This document shows positions 1 through 8,854 of a stretch of 64,000 nt of DNA, piece after piece. Position 1 is the first letter of the stretch. Each line of letters starts with the position of its first letter. The position numbers and the translations under genes were made by a program. This stretch comes from Henriciella litoralis. Lineage in GTDB: Bacteria > Pseudomonadota > Alphaproteobacteria > Caulobacterales > Hyphomonadaceae. The stretch covers positions 248,001 to 312,000 of the forward strand of contig NZ_NCSS01000004.1 in assembly GCF_002088935.1 (NCBI RefSeq). The letters are read 5' to 3'. The notes beneath the pieces are model-generated. The model saw only the letters and a list, made by a program, of their open reading frames with translations. It had not been told where the DNA came from and made no database searches.

Positions 1-254
1 GGCTTGAGACCGCTCGTGTCTGGCGCATAGCGGAAATAGACAAACCCGCCCTCTTCGGCCTCGGCAAGGCGCTGGCGCTCTCTCTCGCGGCGCTCGGCGG
101 CGACCTGATCGGAGCGTGAGCGCTCAACGACGGTGCCATCGGTCTGTTCAGGCGGCAGAGGGGCCGGCGTGTCGTTGCCACCGCCGCAAGCGGCGAGAAG
201 TCCCGCCAAGACGGCAAAAAGCATTCCCTTTGTGCGATTGGTCCGGCGCGTCAT
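1..254 (-). CDS. Putative lipoprotein, C-terminal part outside window
   Basis: Translating the minus strand from the ATG at 254 gives an open frame that runs off the left edge, so about 84 residues are visible. It begins MTRRTNRTKGMLFAVLAGLL and then has a lipobox LAAC, with the lipidated Cys near residue 25, followed by GGGNDTPAPLPP. A highly charged stretch rich in Arg and Glu (about residues 45-65) follows, and then GGFVYFRYAPDTSGLK. The start faces the flavoprotein gene, so the two probably share a divergent promoter in the 90-bp gap. The protein is presumably anchored at a membrane facing the periplasm. No family was recognised. Confidence 0.7.
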   Translation of the reverse strand, partial: MTRRTNRTKGMLFAVLAGLLAACGGGNDTPAPLPPEQTDGTVVERSRSDQVAAERRERERQRLAEAEEGGFVYFRYAPDTSGLK

Positions 255-346
255 CCCTCACTCCTCCCATGACTGGTACTACTTCTTTACAGGAAGTTCC
301 TATGCCGCCAACAGGGCAAGATTGAGACTTTTTAAGGATTTGGCCC

Positions 347-1540
347 CTGACCCGGACTTTCGACACGATAATTCTCGGTGCTGGCGCGGCAGGCCTCTTC
401 TGCGGCGCCCGCGCAGGTGAGCGCGGCCAGTCCGTGCAGGTGCTCGATCATGCCGCCAAACCTGCAGAAAAAGTCCGCATTTCCGGCGGTGGCCGTTGCA
501 ACTTCACAAACATCCACACCAGGCCCGCCAATTTCATTTGCGAGAACCCGCATTTCGCCAAGTCCGCTTTGGCCCGCTACACGCCGTGGGATTTCTGCGA
601 CCGTGTTGCGCGTCACGGCCTTACCTGGACCGAAAAGACGCTCGGGCAGCTCTTCTGCGACCAGCGCAGCGGTGCGATCATCAAACTCCTCATGGACGAA
701 TTTGAAGCCGCTGGCGGCACGCTCACCCTCTCGACCACAATCGGTGCCGTGACACATGCCGACAGCCAGTTCGTCGTCGAAACCTCCGCCGGGGCCTACA
801 CCGCCCGCAATCTCGTCGTTGCGACGGGCGGGCTCTCCATTCCAAAGATGGGCGCAAGCGCATTTGCCTATGACCTTGCCCGCCAGTTCGATCATGCGAT
901 CGTACCGACCCGCCCGGCGCTTGTCCCGTTCACCTTCTCCGGCCAACTCAAGGAAAGCTTCGCAGACCTCTCCGGCGTCGCCTGCCCCGTCGATGCCAAG
1001 GCAGAGCGCGGTCCAGACTTTCATGAGGCGATGCTGTTTACCCATCGCGGCCTTTCCGGCCCGGCCATGCTTCAGGTCTCGTCCTATTGGCGGGAAACCG
1101 AAGCGGTCGAGATCGACCTTCTACCCGGCCAGTCGGTTGCAGATCTTCTGGCAGATGCGAAAGCCGCCGCACCGAAGCAGGCGCTCTCGACCTGGCTCGG
1201 CGGCCTCTTCCCGGCCCGCCTTGCCCAGCAGATCGCTGCATGGCCATCCATCCCGGCTACCAAACAGCTCGCAAACCTCTCCAAACAGGACATCACCGCC
1301 ATCGCCGACGCGCTCGGCCACTGGAAGATCGTCCCGACCGGCACCGAAGGCTGGCGCACAGCTGAGGTCACAGCAGGCGGTGTGGACACAGATGGCCTCT
1401 CGTCGAAATCCATGGAAAGCAAGACCGTTCCCGGCCTCTATTTCATCGGCGAATGTGTCGACGTCACCGGTTGGCTGGGGGGCTATAATTTCCAGTGGGC
1501 GTGGGCCAGCGCCGCGGCCTGCGCGGGCGCGCTCGCCTAA
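347..1540 (+). CDS. HI0933/BaiN-family FAD-dependent flavoprotein, probable CTG start
   Basis: This is a flavoprotein of the HI0933/YhiN/BaiN family (NAD(P)/FAD-dependent oxidoreductase). The dinucleotide-binding motif GAGAAG lies near residue 13, followed by RISGGGRCNFTN, and the family end WLGGYNFQWAWASA is near the C-terminus. The first usual start codon in frame is GTG at 434, but that would remove the FAD-binding glycine motif. The frame is open back to 326, after a TGA at 323-325, and contains no ATG, GTG or TTG before 434. CTG at 347 follows AAGGA (334-338) at 8 bases and gives MTRTFDTIILGAGAAGL, a normal family N-terminus and a normal length of 397 residues. The substrate is unknown. 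Confidence 0.85.
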   Translation: MTRTFDTIILGAGAAGLFCGARAGERGQSVQVLDHAAKPAEKVRISGGGRCNFTNIHTRPANFICENPHFAKSALARYTPWDFCDRVARHGLTWTEKTLGQLFCDQRSGAIIKLLMDEFEAAGGTLTLSTTIGAVTHADSQFVVETSAGAYTARNLVVATGGLSIPKMGASAFAYDLARQFDHAIVPTRPALVPFTFSGQLKESFADLSGVACPVDAKAERGPDFHEAMLFTHRGLSGPAMLQVSSYWRETEAVEIDLLPGQSVADLLADAKAAAPKQALSTWLGGLFPARLAQQIAAWPSIPATKQLANLSKQDITAIADALGHWKIVPTGTEGWRTAEVTAGGVDTDGLSSKSMESKTVPGLYFIGECVDVTGWLGGYNFQWAWASAAACAGALA

Positions 1541-1606
1541 CCTGTCGGCGAATTAACCTCGCCCACAATCATTCATCGGGAAACACCGCCTCAGGCGCGC
1601 GTTGTA

Positions 1607-1625
1607 CTTGCTTCATACAAGCAAG
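1607..1625 (+). promoter_or_regulatory. Perfect 7-bp inverted repeat just upstream of the catalase ribosome binding site
   Basis: CTTGCTT (1607-1613) and AAGCAAG (1619-1625) are perfect complements around a 5-base spacer. The right arm abuts the AGAGG that serves as ribosome binding site for the catalase start at 1637. It could be an operator or a small leader hairpin limiting ribosome access. This is inference from position alone. Confidence 0.25.
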
Positions 1626-1636
1626 AGGCCTTCCCC

Positions 1637-3163
1637 ATGAGCGACGACAAGACCCCCAAAAAATTCACCACGACGTCTGGCGCGCCATGGCCGAACAATC
1701 AGGACTCAATCAGCGCCGGCGAGCGCGGCCCCCTTCTCATGCAGGACTATCAGCTGCTCGAGAAGCTCGCGCACCAGAACCGTGAGCGCATTCCAGAGCG
1801 CACGGTGCACGCCAATGGCTGGGGCGCGCATGGTGAGCTGGTCATCACCGAAGACATTTCGAAATACACCAAGGCCAAAGTCCTTCAGCCCGGCAGCCGC
1901 ACCCCGATGATCGCGCGCTTCTCGACCGTGGCAGGCGAACGCGGCGCCGCCGACCATGAGCGCGACGTGCGCGGCTTCGCGATGAAATTCTACACCGAAG
2001 AAGGCAATTGGGATCTGGTTGGCAACAATACGCCGGTCTTCTTCGTGCGCGACGCCTACAAATTCCCGGACTTCATCCACACACAGAAGCGTAATCCGAA
2101 AACGAACCTGCGCTCCCCTACGGCCATGTGGGACTTCTGGTCCCTCAGCCCGGAAACGCTGCATCAGGTCACCATCCTGATGTCGGACCGCGGCCTGCCG
2201 ATCGATCCAATGCACATGAACGGCTATGGCTCTCACACCTTCTCGCTCTGGAATGATGATGGCGAACGCTTCTGGGTCAAATTCCACTTCAAGACAGAGC
2301 AAGGCCACAAGCATTATACCAATGCTGAAGCCGAGGAAGTGACTGGCAAGACGCGCGAAGGCTATCAGGAAGCGCTCTACAACACGATCGAGGAGGGCGA
2401 CTTCCCCCGCTGGAAGATGCAGATCCAGATCATGCCTGAGCTTGAAGCCGAGACCTGCGACTTCAATCCGTTTGACCTCACCAAGGTCTGGCCGCATGCC
2501 GACTATCCGCCCATCGATGTCGGCTATTTCGAGCTGAACCGGAATGCGGAAAACTATTTCGCCGAGATCGAAACGGCCGCCTTCTCGCCGTCGAACATCG
2601 TGCCCGGCATCTCATGGTCGCCAGACAAAATGCTGCAGGCGCGTATCTTCGCCTATGCCGACGCGCACCGCTACCGTCTCGGCACCCATTATGACCAGAT
2701 CCCGGTGAACCGCCCGAAATGCCCGGTCCATCATTACCATCTGGACGGCGAGATGAACACGTATGGCGGCATCGCGACCGGCAATCCGAACGCCTATTAC
2801 GAGCCGAACTCGTTCAACGGGCCAAAGGAAGTCCCCGCCGCGCAAGAGCCCCCGCTGCGCATCAATGGCGATGCTGACCGCTACAATCACCGCGTCGGCC
2901 ATGATGACTACAGCCAGGTCCGTGTCCTGTTCGAGAAAGTCCTCGAAGATGACGAGAAAGAGCGCCTTTTCATGAACATCGCCGGGACTTGGGGCAGCGT
3001 CCCTGAAGTTATCTGCGAGCGTCAGCTGGCAGAATTCAAGAAAGTCCATCCGGACTATGAAGCCGGTGTCCGCAAGGCGTGGGAAAAGGTGAAAGCCGAA
3101 GGTGGCTACAAGCCGAACGCCGCGCCAGTGACCGAAGACACGCCGCAGGTTGCCGCTGAATAG
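1637..3163 (+). CDS. katA: Monofunctional haem catalase, small-subunit type
   Basis: The enzyme converts hydrogen peroxide to water and oxygen. At 508 residues it has the length of small-subunit (clade 3) catalases. The active-site segment [13 protein letters not shown] carries the catalytic His58, [12 protein letters not shown] carries Asn131, and the proximal haem-ligand segment [14 protein letters not shown] carries Tyr340. The usual FDRERIPERVVHAKG is slightly altered to [15 protein letters not shown], with the catalytic residues intact. No signal peptide is seen, so it is probably cytoplasmic. The ATG at 1637 follows AGAGG at a normal distance. The gene stands alone and is closed by a strong terminator; a small inverted repeat lies in front of it. 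Confidence 0.97.
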   Translation: MSDDKTPKKFTTTSGAPWPNNQDSISAGERGPLLMQDYQLLEKLAHQNRERIPERTVHANGWGAHGELVITEDISKYTKAKVLQPGSRTPMIARFSTVAGERGAADHERDVRGFAMKFYTEEGNWDLVGNNTPVFFVRDAYKFPDFIHTQKRNPKTNLRSPTAMWDFWSLSPETLHQVTILMSDRGLPIDPMHMNGYGSHTFSLWNDDGERFWVKFHFKTEQGHKHYTNAEAEEVTGKTREGYQEALYNTIEEGDFPRWKMQIQIMPELEAETCDFNPFDLTKVWPHADYPPIDVGYFELNRNAENYFAEIETAAFSPSNIVPGISWSPDKMLQARIFAYADAHRYRLGTHYDQIPVNRPKCPVHHYHLDGEMNTYGGIATGNPNAYYEPNSFNGPKEVPAAQEPPLRINGDADRYNHRVGHDDYSQVRVLFEKVLEDDEKERLFMNIAGTWGSVPEVICERQLAEFKKVHPDYEAGVRKAWEKVKAEGGYKPNAAPVTEDTPQVAAE

Positions 3164-3191
3164 GCGCGTCTGCCAGTCGGCGAAAAGACAA

Positions 3192-3237
3192 GAGGACGGC
3201 CCGCCCGGCACTTGCCGGATAGGCCGTCCTCCTTTTT
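3192..3237 (+). terminator. Rho-independent terminator after catalase
   Basis: GAGGACGGCC (3192-3201) pairs perfectly with GGCCGTCCTC (3222-3231). A smaller nested stem in the loop (CCGGCA/TGCCGG) is followed by CTTTTT. It lies 28 bases after the catalase stop codon. Confidence 0.9.
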
Positions 3238-3283
3238 ATGCTATGGCCTCAATTGTTTCACCGGCAAGGAAGGCCCGCGCAAG

Positions 3284-3640
3284 ATGATTGCCCGACTGCT
3301 CGGCTTCCTGTTTCTTGCGCTTGGCGCGATCGGTATCTTCCTGCCGGTCTGGCCAACGACCGTCTTTTGGATTGTCGCCGCCCTCTGCTTTGCCCGCTCC
3401 AGCCCCGCCATGCGCGACTGGATCTATGCGCGCCCGAAACTCGGGCCCCCTATCCAGCAATTCATCGAGAGAGGCACGCTGTCGCGAACGTCCAAGACAG
3501 GCGCACTCGTCGGCATGACCATCGCCAGCGGCATCTCCGGCTTCCTGCTATGGGGCCGATGGGGCTGGATGGCACTGGCGCTCGGCCTCATCCTTTGCGG
3601 CGCTGCCTATGTCGCATCCCGGCCAAGCGAACCTGTCTGA
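3284..3640 (+). CDS. DUF454 (YbaN-like) inner membrane protein
   Basis: This is a 118-residue hydrophobic protein starting MIARLLGFLFLALGAIGIFL. The DUF454 signature PVWPTTVFWIVAALCFARSS comes next, and a further membrane segment pair lies near GMTIASGISGFLLWGRWGWM. The family is a small inner-membrane protein of unknown function. An in-frame upstream start at 3212 was rejected because it would place the N-terminus inside the catalase terminator; the ATG at 3284 has AAGGAAGG about 10 bases upstream. The 3' end overlaps the oppositely oriented HNH gene by 34 bases. Confidence 0.88.
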   Translation: MIARLLGFLFLALGAIGIFLPVWPTTVFWIVAALCFARSSPAMRDWIYARPKLGPPIQQFIERGTLSRTSKTGALVGMTIASGISGFLLWGRWGWMALALGLILCGAAYVASRPSEPV

Positions 3641-3885
3641 GACTTGCCCTTGCGCTTGTTGCAATTGGCATGCGCGAGCTGAAGATTGTCTACCCTGTCC
3701 GGCCCGCCTGCAGCGCGTGGAATAATATGATCGAAGGTCGGCCGCTCCCGTTTCCAGATACTGGCATGCGCGACATGGAAGCGGCCCTTTGGCATCGGCT
3801 TGCCGCAGAGGGCACAGCAGCCATTCTGGCTATCCCACAACTGCTCGAAATGGCTTCGACTGAAAAGCGGACCGCGATAACTCAT
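3607..3885 (-). CDS. HNH endonuclease family protein
   Basis: This small protein of 92 residues has a treble-clef HNH fold: CALCG gives the first zinc Cys pair, FDHIIPRAAGG the HNH core with Asp-His, and NLQLAHANCNKRKG the second His and zinc ligands. Stand-alone HNH proteins of this size cleave DNA in various contexts, and nothing here identifies a target. The start is uncertain: ATG at 3885 is preferred, while a TTG at 3921 would add 12 residues. Neither has a strong ribosome binding site. It overlaps the 3' end of the DUF454 gene tail to tail and diverges from the permease-like gene. Confidence 0.8.
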   Translation of the reverse strand: MSYRGPLFSRSHFEQLWDSQNGCCALCGKPMPKGRFHVAHASIWKRERPTFDHIIPRAAGGPDRVDNLQLAHANCNKRKGKSQTGSLGRDAT

Positions 3886-3971
3886 CCCGGCAGGACTTAC
3901 GCGAATGCTTGCGCAGCGCAAAGCGTTTCAGCTACAGGCGCATTTCAATGGGCGCAGAGGCAGTTTCCAGC

Positions 3972-5174
3972 ATGCCAACGAATATCATCCTGATTGTCGC
4001 GTCGCTCGCTTTCGCTGGCGTCCTCTTTCGCCCCTCCATGCTCAAGTCGCCCTTCTGGCGCGCGACGGTGACGCCGCTCGCCTCGATCGTTGGCTCGGGC
4101 TTTCTGATTGCGGGCCCAGTCCTTTATCATGCGTCGGGGAGCGCCGCCTGGGTCGCGATGACCGGGCTTTGCCTTCTGTCCTATGTGTTCGGCTCTGCGG
4201 TGCGTGAGAACATCATGCATATCGAGATGCGCGCGACGCGAACGAAGCTGCAATCAGTGGTCAATGGCGTGGCAGACTATGTCCTTGCCGCCGCCTATTT
4301 CATCTCGGTCGCCTATTACCTCAACCTGTTTGCCGCCTTCGGGCTTCGCCTCTTCGGCACGACCGACCCTGAGACCATTCGCATTGTCTCGACCTGCGCC
4401 ATCGCCACCATTGGGGCCGTTGGTGCCTTTGGCGGACTGAAGGCCCTCGAAAGCCTTGAAGTCGGGACCGTCGGCCTGAAACTTGCGGTCATCGGTGGCC
4501 TTCTCACCACGCTGGTGATCACCTCAGCCTATACGTGGATGCAGGGGACACCGCCGGTCCACACCATTCCGGCCAAAGGCGGCTGGGACGAAATCCGCAC
4601 GATTCTCGGCCTCGTAGTGCTGGTGCAGGGGTTCGAAACCTCCCGCTATCTCGGCGACAAGTATGACCCGGAAACGCGTGTGCGCACCATGCGCCGCGCG
4701 CAATGGATTTCGACCGGCATCTATATCAGCTTCATTTTCCTGTTCATGCCGTATTTCACCGGCTCGCTCACCGGCGATGGCGCCGAGACAGCGATCATCG
4801 ACATGCTGGCCCCGCTCGGAGTTGCGTTGACGCCCTTGCTCATCGCGGCAGCGCTCGCCTCGCAGTCATCGGCTGCAATTGCCGACACCAATGGCGCCGG
4901 CGGCTTGATCGCCGAAGCCTCTGGCGGACGCATTCCGGTCAAGCCCGCCTATCTCGTCACCGCAGGCGTCGCCATCGTGATGACCTGGTCCTTCGATATC
5001 TTCGAGATTATCGCCCACGCCTCGCGCGCCTTTGTGGCCTATTACGCCCTTCAGAACCTGCTGGCTGCGAGCGCCGCCGCCCGCCGCGGCGCCTGGCCCC
5101 GCGCAGCGCTCTATTCAGGCGCCTTCATTCTGGCTGTGATCATCATTATCGTCGCGAAGCCAGCAGACGTTTAA
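3972..5174 (+). CDS. Multi-pass membrane protein, APC-superfamily-like permease
   Basis: The protein has about 400 residues and eleven or so hydrophobic segments. The early segment PLASIVGSGFLIAGPVL has the glycine-rich break typical of the first helix of APC/LeuT-fold transporters. VQGFETSRYLGDKYDPETR and the helix pair around QSSAAIADTNGAGG resemble later APC elements. The substrate cannot be told. The start is uncertain: ATG at 3972 follows AGAGG at 12 bases, while ATG at 3948 and 3909 are in frame upstream. The stop codon overlaps that of the small membrane protein on the other strand. Confidence 0.7.
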   Translation: MPTNIILIVASLAFAGVLFRPSMLKSPFWRATVTPLASIVGSGFLIAGPVLYHASGSAAWVAMTGLCLLSYVFGSAVRENIMHIEMRATRTKLQSVVNGVADYVLAAAYFISVAYYLNLFAAFGLRLFGTTDPETIRIVSTCAIATIGAVGAFGGLKALESLEVGTVGLKLAVIGGLLTTLVITSAYTWMQGTPPVHTIPAKGGWDEIRTILGLVVLVQGFETSRYLGDKYDPETRVRTMRRAQWISTGIYISFIFLFMPYFTGSLTGDGAETAIIDMLAPLGVALTPLLIAAALASQSSAAIADTNGAGGLIAEASGGRIPVKPAYLVTAGVAIVMTWSFDIFEIIAHASRAFVAYYALQNLLAASAAARRGAWPRAALYSGAFILAVIIIIVAKPADV

Positions 5175-5350
5175 TCACCGTCGTCGCCCCGCGTAGCGAT
5201 CAACAAGACAAGTGCGATCACGCTGCCGAGCAGGGCGACCCCGGCGACAAAGACAAAAGCGATACTCGCGGCCACCATCACGGCAACCGCCACAATCGTC
5301 AGCAGGAACACCAGCCCGGCCCAGCCGAGAAATGTCTGAGGCAGTTTCAT
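5171..5350 (-). CDS. Small membrane protein, 59 residues
   Basis: Reading the minus strand from ATG at 5350 gives MKLPQTFLGWAGLVFLLTIV, two hydrophobic stretches (about residues 9-31 and 32-52) and the acidic end TRGDDGD. The ribosome binding site AAGGAG sits 6 bases before the start, which is strong support for translation. It follows folD on the same strand after a 72-base gap and could be the last gene of the yggT-DUF167-folD operon. Its stop codon overlaps the end of the permease gene. No family was recognised; the shape suggests a two-helix hairpin in the inner membrane. Confidence 0.75.
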   Translation of the reverse strand: MKLPQTFLGWAGLVFLLTIVAVAVMVAASIAFVFVAGVALLGSVIALVLLIATRGDDGD

Positions 5351-5422
5351 CGGGGTCTCCTTGTCGTTTCATTCTGAACGCACAAGGTCGCAGACGGGTC
5401 CAGCCGGTCGCGAAAAAGCGGC

Positions 5423-6307
5423 CTAGAGACCGTCCGGCACGCTCCAGCCACGGCGGTAGCAGGCGGCAATCACCGTGTTGCGCAGCAGGCAGGCAATCGT
5501 CATCGGGCCAACCCCGCCCGGCACTGGTGTGATATGTCCAGCATGGGCTTCGCAATCCGCAAAGTCAGCATCGCCCACAAGCCGCGTCTTGCCTTCGCCG
5601 CGTTCTGGCGCATCGATCCGGTTGATCCCGACATCAATCACCACCGCGCCCGGCTTCACCCAGTCGCCCTTGACCATTTGCGGTCGGCCAACAGCGGGCA
5701 CGAGAATATCTGCGGTGCGGCAAAGCGCAGGCAGGTCTGCGGTGCGTGAATGGGCAATCGTCACGGTGCAGTTCTCTGCCAGGAACAGCAGCGCCGCTGG
5801 CTTGCCGACCAGGATTGACCGGCCGATCACGACAACATGCTTGCCCGAGAGGTTATCGCCCAGCGCGCTCTTGGCGAGGATGACACATCCTGTCGGCGTA
5901 CACGGCCGCAAACCGTCCTTGCCCAGAACCAGACGCCCGGCGCTCGCCTCGGTCAGGCCGTCCACATCCTTTGCCGGATCAATGCATTCGATGGCGCTCT
6001 GCTCATCGAGGCCTTTCGGCAAGGGTAGCTGCAGCAGGATGCCATCAACGTCATCATCGGCGTTCAGCTGGCTGATCAGGGTCTCGACATCGCTCTGGCT
6101 CGCATCGGCAGGCAGACGGTGATGCAGAGACCGCATGCCGGTCTCTTCGGTCTGCTTGACCTTGTTGCGCACGTAAACCTGGCTGGCCGGGTCTTCGCCG
6201 ACCAGCACAACCGCAAGCACGGGCTGGCCCGGCAAAGCTGACACCGCTTTAGCGACGTTCGCGCGGACATCCGCTGCGACCTGTTTACCATCGATCCGTT
6301 CAGCCAT
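5423..6307 (-). CDS. folD: Methylenetetrahydrofolate dehydrogenase/cyclohydrolase
   Basis: The bifunctional enzyme oxidises 5,10-methylene-THF with NADP and then hydrolyses methenyl-THF to 10-formyl-THF, supplying one-carbon units in the cytoplasm. The 294-residue length is normal. The catalytic pair of the FolD family is present as Tyr45 and Lys49 in [17 protein letters not shown] and the cofactor-binding [17 protein letters not shown] are intact, as is the C-terminal signature [10 protein letters not shown]. The start overlaps the end of the DUF167 gene by 8 bases, indicating translational coupling. Confidence 0.97.
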   Translation of the reverse strand: MAERIDGKQVAADVRANVAKAVSALPGQPVLAVVLVGEDPASQVYVRNKVKQTEETGMRSLHHRLPADASQSDVETLISQLNADDDVDGILLQLPLPKGLDEQSAIECIDPAKDVDGLTEASAGRLVLGKDGLRPCTPTGCVILAKSALGDNLSGKHVVVIGRSILVGKPAALLFLAENCTVTIAHSRTADLPALCRTADILVPAVGRPQMVKGDWVKPGAVVIDVGINRIDAPERGEGKTRLVGDADFADCEAHAGHITPVPGGVGPMTIACLLRNTVIAACYRRGWSVPDGL

Positions 6308-6587
6308 GCTCCATCCACTCCTCGATCTGGCGCGCAGCTGCGCTGCCGGGTTCTGTGTCGATGTCGACGCCCTTAATGCGGCTCGTCTGACCCGTCACCA
6401 CCTTGACGGCAGATTTTGGAAGCTTCAACGCGCGCGCCAACAGTTTCTCTGCGGCGGCATTCGCCTTGCCCTTTTCCGGCACGGACCGCACGCGTAATTT
6501 CAGGAAAGCCCGTCCCGCATCATCTTCACCCCTGCCCTCAACCCGGTCGGCTGAGGCATTCGGTGTGACGCGAACCGTCACCCGCAT
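6300..6587 (-). CDS. DUF167 (YggU-like) family protein
   Basis: This small protein of 95 residues carries the DUF167 hallmarks: [14 protein letters not shown] at the N-terminus, then [23 protein letters not shown] and [15 protein letters not shown]. The family is widespread and of unknown function, and often sits next to yggT as it does here. It overlaps folD by 8 bases and shares one base with the end of the yggT-like gene, so all three are probably on one transcript. Confidence 0.93.
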   Translation of the reverse strand: MRVTVRVTPNASADRVEGRGEDDAGRAFLKLRVRSVPEKGKANAAAEKLLARALKLPKSAVKVVTGQTSRIKGVDIDTEPGSAAARQIEEWMEHG

Positions 6588-6895
6588 CAGGCTGGCAGGG
6601 CGATAATCAGCCTCGGGATCAGGAAGTCCCGCAGGAACAGGATCAGCAAAGCAAGGATGAGCACGGAGAGGTCTAGCTGGCCCAGCGGCGGCACAATGCG
6701 CCGGATCGGCCGTAACATCGGCTCAAGGATGGATTCGAGCATGCCATAAATCTGCCGGGCCCGCGGGCCGTAAGGCGACAGAACATTGAACGTGAACAAC
6801 CAGCTCATCACCACATAAGCGAGCAGAACAAAGAAGATCAGCGTCAGTATCGGCGCGATGAAATACTGAAAAATAGCCCAGAGAAATTCTTGCAA
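6587..6895 (-). CDS. YggT family membrane protein, TTG start
   Basis: This is a 102-residue protein with two membrane segments (about residues 10-38 and 75-98). Between them lies the YggT signature NVLSPYGPRARQIYGMLESILEPMLRPIRRIVPPLG, shown here only for its conserved PYGP, LEPML and RPIRR elements. The start codon is TTG at 6895, with GGAG 7 bases upstream, and it gives the normal family length. YggT proteins are linked to osmotic adaptation or membrane assembly in other bacteria; the precise role is unknown. It is the first gene of the yggT-DUF167-folD operon. Confidence 0.92.
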   Translation of the reverse strand: MQEFLWAIFQYFIAPILTLIFFVLLAYVVMSWLFTFNVLSPYGPRARQIYGMLESILEPMLRPIRRIVPPLGQLDLSVLILALLILFLRDFLIPRLIIALPA

Positions 6896-7058
6896 GATCG
6901 GTCTCCATCGGTTTCGGACTGACTACGTCATTTCGCTGGCGTTTCGCAACATGCGAGATGCGCACACCTTATCGGCGAGGGAAACCACACTTTCCCCAAG
7001 GTTTGCCTTGCGGGCGCCTGCAAAACCCTTGAAGTTTCAGGATCAGGGAGACGGGCAA

Positions 7059-8285
7059 ATGCAACAGACCGCCGATACAGAGCAGCCACTACGCCCGCTC
7101 TCAGGCCTTCAGAAAATCGCGATCGCCTTTGGCAGCGTTGCCATGGGTGCCGGGATGACGATCAACTTCGTCGTCGTTTCGCCGCTTGCCCGCGAAGCTG
7201 GCCTCACGGAAATTCAGGTGGCCGGCATTCTTGTGCTGTCGGCGGCCATCTATGCCCTGATGATCCCGCAATGGGGGCGTTGGGCCGACCGGTTCGGCCG
7301 AAAGCGCATCATGGTCTTCTCCCTTTTCGCGATGGCGAGCACGAACATGATCTTCCTGTTCGCGCTGGAAGCCGCGCTCGTCGGCGTGGTGACAGGGATA
7401 TCGAGCTTCCTGCTGCTCGTCTTTGTCCGGATATTCTTCGGCCTGCTTGCACCCGGGCTGCAGCCTGCCTCCATGGCCGCGATGACCGATGCTACGACGC
7501 CGCTGACGCGGGCGGGCGGTCTCGGCATGCTCGGCGCCGCGATGGGGCTTGGGTCAATTCTCGGGCCGGCAGGCGCGAGCGTCCTCGCCAATTTTGGCCG
7601 CCTGGTGCCGCTCTGGGGCTCTATCATCGTTTGCGCCATTGCCGGTCTGGTGATCGCCTTTTCCCTGCCGAAGTCGAGAGGCAACCGCACCTCGCAACGC
7701 GCGACGCCGCTGCGTGTCAGGGATATGCGGATCTTCCCGCATCTCGCCTTCCTGTTTGCCTATTTCGTTGCCATTGGTGCCATTCAGCAAACGCTCGCCT
7801 TCCTCATCGCTGACCGGTTCGGCCTGTCCGGCAAGGACGCGGTGGAGGCGACCGGCATCGTATTCGCGGCCATGTCGATCTCGCTGATCATCGTCCAGTT
7901 CGGCTATGTTCAGCCGCGTAAGCCAGACCCGTCACGCATTCTGCCCATTGGGCTCATATGTGTCATCGTCGGCTATATCGCTGCGGCCCAGTTGCAATCC
8001 TTCTACGCGCTCTGCGCAGCGTTCACGGTCGTGGGCGTTGGCGCAGCGCTTGCCGTGCCCGCTGCCAACGCGCTCGGCAGCCTGTCGGTTGAGCGTCATG
8101 AACAGGGGGCTGCCGCGGCGCTCCTGTCGGCTGCGCCGCCGACCGGCTTTATCTTCGGGCCAATGCTCGGCGCGGTGCTTTATTCGATCGAGCACCGTCT
8201 GCCGCTTTTCGTGAGCGCCGGGATGATCCTCGCCCTGCTACTCTATCGCGTCTATGGCAACCTCCGTTCCAAGCGCGACAGCTGA
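7059..8285 (+). CDS. MFS transporter
   Basis: This major facilitator of about 408 residues has twelve predicted membrane helices. The signature loop between helices 2 and 3 reads GRWADRFGRKRIM, and the motif GPAGASVLANFG is near helix 5. A longer reading from 6951 was rejected because ATG at 7059 has GGGAG at a good distance and gives the soluble lead MQQTADTEQPLRPLSG. The overall pattern resembles proton-coupled drug efflux pumps of the tetracycline-resistance type, but the substrate cannot be inferred from sequence alone. It diverges from the yggT operon. Confidence 0.9.
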   Translation: MQQTADTEQPLRPLSGLQKIAIAFGSVAMGAGMTINFVVVSPLAREAGLTEIQVAGILVLSAAIYALMIPQWGRWADRFGRKRIMVFSLFAMASTNMIFLFALEAALVGVVTGISSFLLLVFVRIFFGLLAPGLQPASMAAMTDATTPLTRAGGLGMLGAAMGLGSILGPAGASVLANFGRLVPLWGSIIVCAIAGLVIAFSLPKSRGNRTSQRATPLRVRDMRIFPHLAFLFAYFVAIGAIQQTLAFLIADRFGLSGKDAVEATGIVFAAMSISLIIVQFGYVQPRKPDPSRILPIGLICVIVGYIAAAQLQSFYALCAAFTVVGVGAALAVPAANALGSLSVERHEQGAAAALLSAAPPTGFIFGPMLGAVLYSIEHRLPLFVSAGMILALLLYRVYGNLRSKRDS

Positions 8286-8368
8286 TAAAAAACCGTCCTG
8301 CCCCTGCTCGACGGCACTTTCAGCGCACCCTTCAGCCTCTTACATTACGGCTTCACTGGAGACCCCCC

Positions 8369-8845
8369 ATGCCCTTTATTCGCACGACTTCCGCTTCGCT
8401 TCTGGTCCTTGCCCTTGCCGCATGCGGCGGTGCTGACGCCCCCGACACGCCAGCTTCAACAGAGACAGCACCCGCTGCAACAGAAGCAACGCCCGCCACA
8501 ACAGAGACAGCGCCTGCTGAAACGGAAACAGCTTCCGCCGAGGCGTCCGTGATTGATCGCCTGCAGGGCGAATGGGCCTCTGTGGATGACCTTCAAGCCG
8601 GCATGCTGGTAGACGGCGACCAGGCCGCCATCACCTATGAGGGCCAGGATATCGAGATGGAGCCGCTTGCCGTCGTCGACACCTGTCCCGATGCGCCTGC
8701 CGTAGACGGGCTGACACTGATCGAGATTGGCACCGGCGACGACGCACTCTGCTATTCCGTCAACGATGTGACCGACAGCACGCTGGAGCTAACCTATCTG
8801 GCCCGCGGAAACCTGCTGCGCTACATCCGCCCCATCCACGACTAG
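8369..8845 (+). CDS. Putative lipoprotein with Thr-Glu-Ala-Pro repeats
   Basis: The 158-residue precursor has signal peptide MPFIRTTSASLLVLALAAC with the lipobox LAAC. A low-complexity linker follows (about residues 30-58) built from imperfect repeats of the type ATETAPA. A small folded domain comes next, with cysteines in VDTCPDAPAV and DALCYSV that may form a disulphide. ATG at 8369 follows GGAG. No family was recognised, and it is probably anchored in a membrane facing the periplasm. It lies just downstream of the MFS gene, with no clear terminator between them. Confidence 0.75.
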   Translation: MPFIRTTSASLLVLALAACGGADAPDTPASTETAPAATEATPATTETAPAETETASAEASVIDRLQGEWASVDDLQAGMLVDGDQAAITYEGQDIEMEPLAVVDTCPDAPAVDGLTLIEIGTGDDALCYSVNDVTDSTLELTYLARGNLLRYIRPIHD

Positions 8846-8854
8846 AAATCGGCT

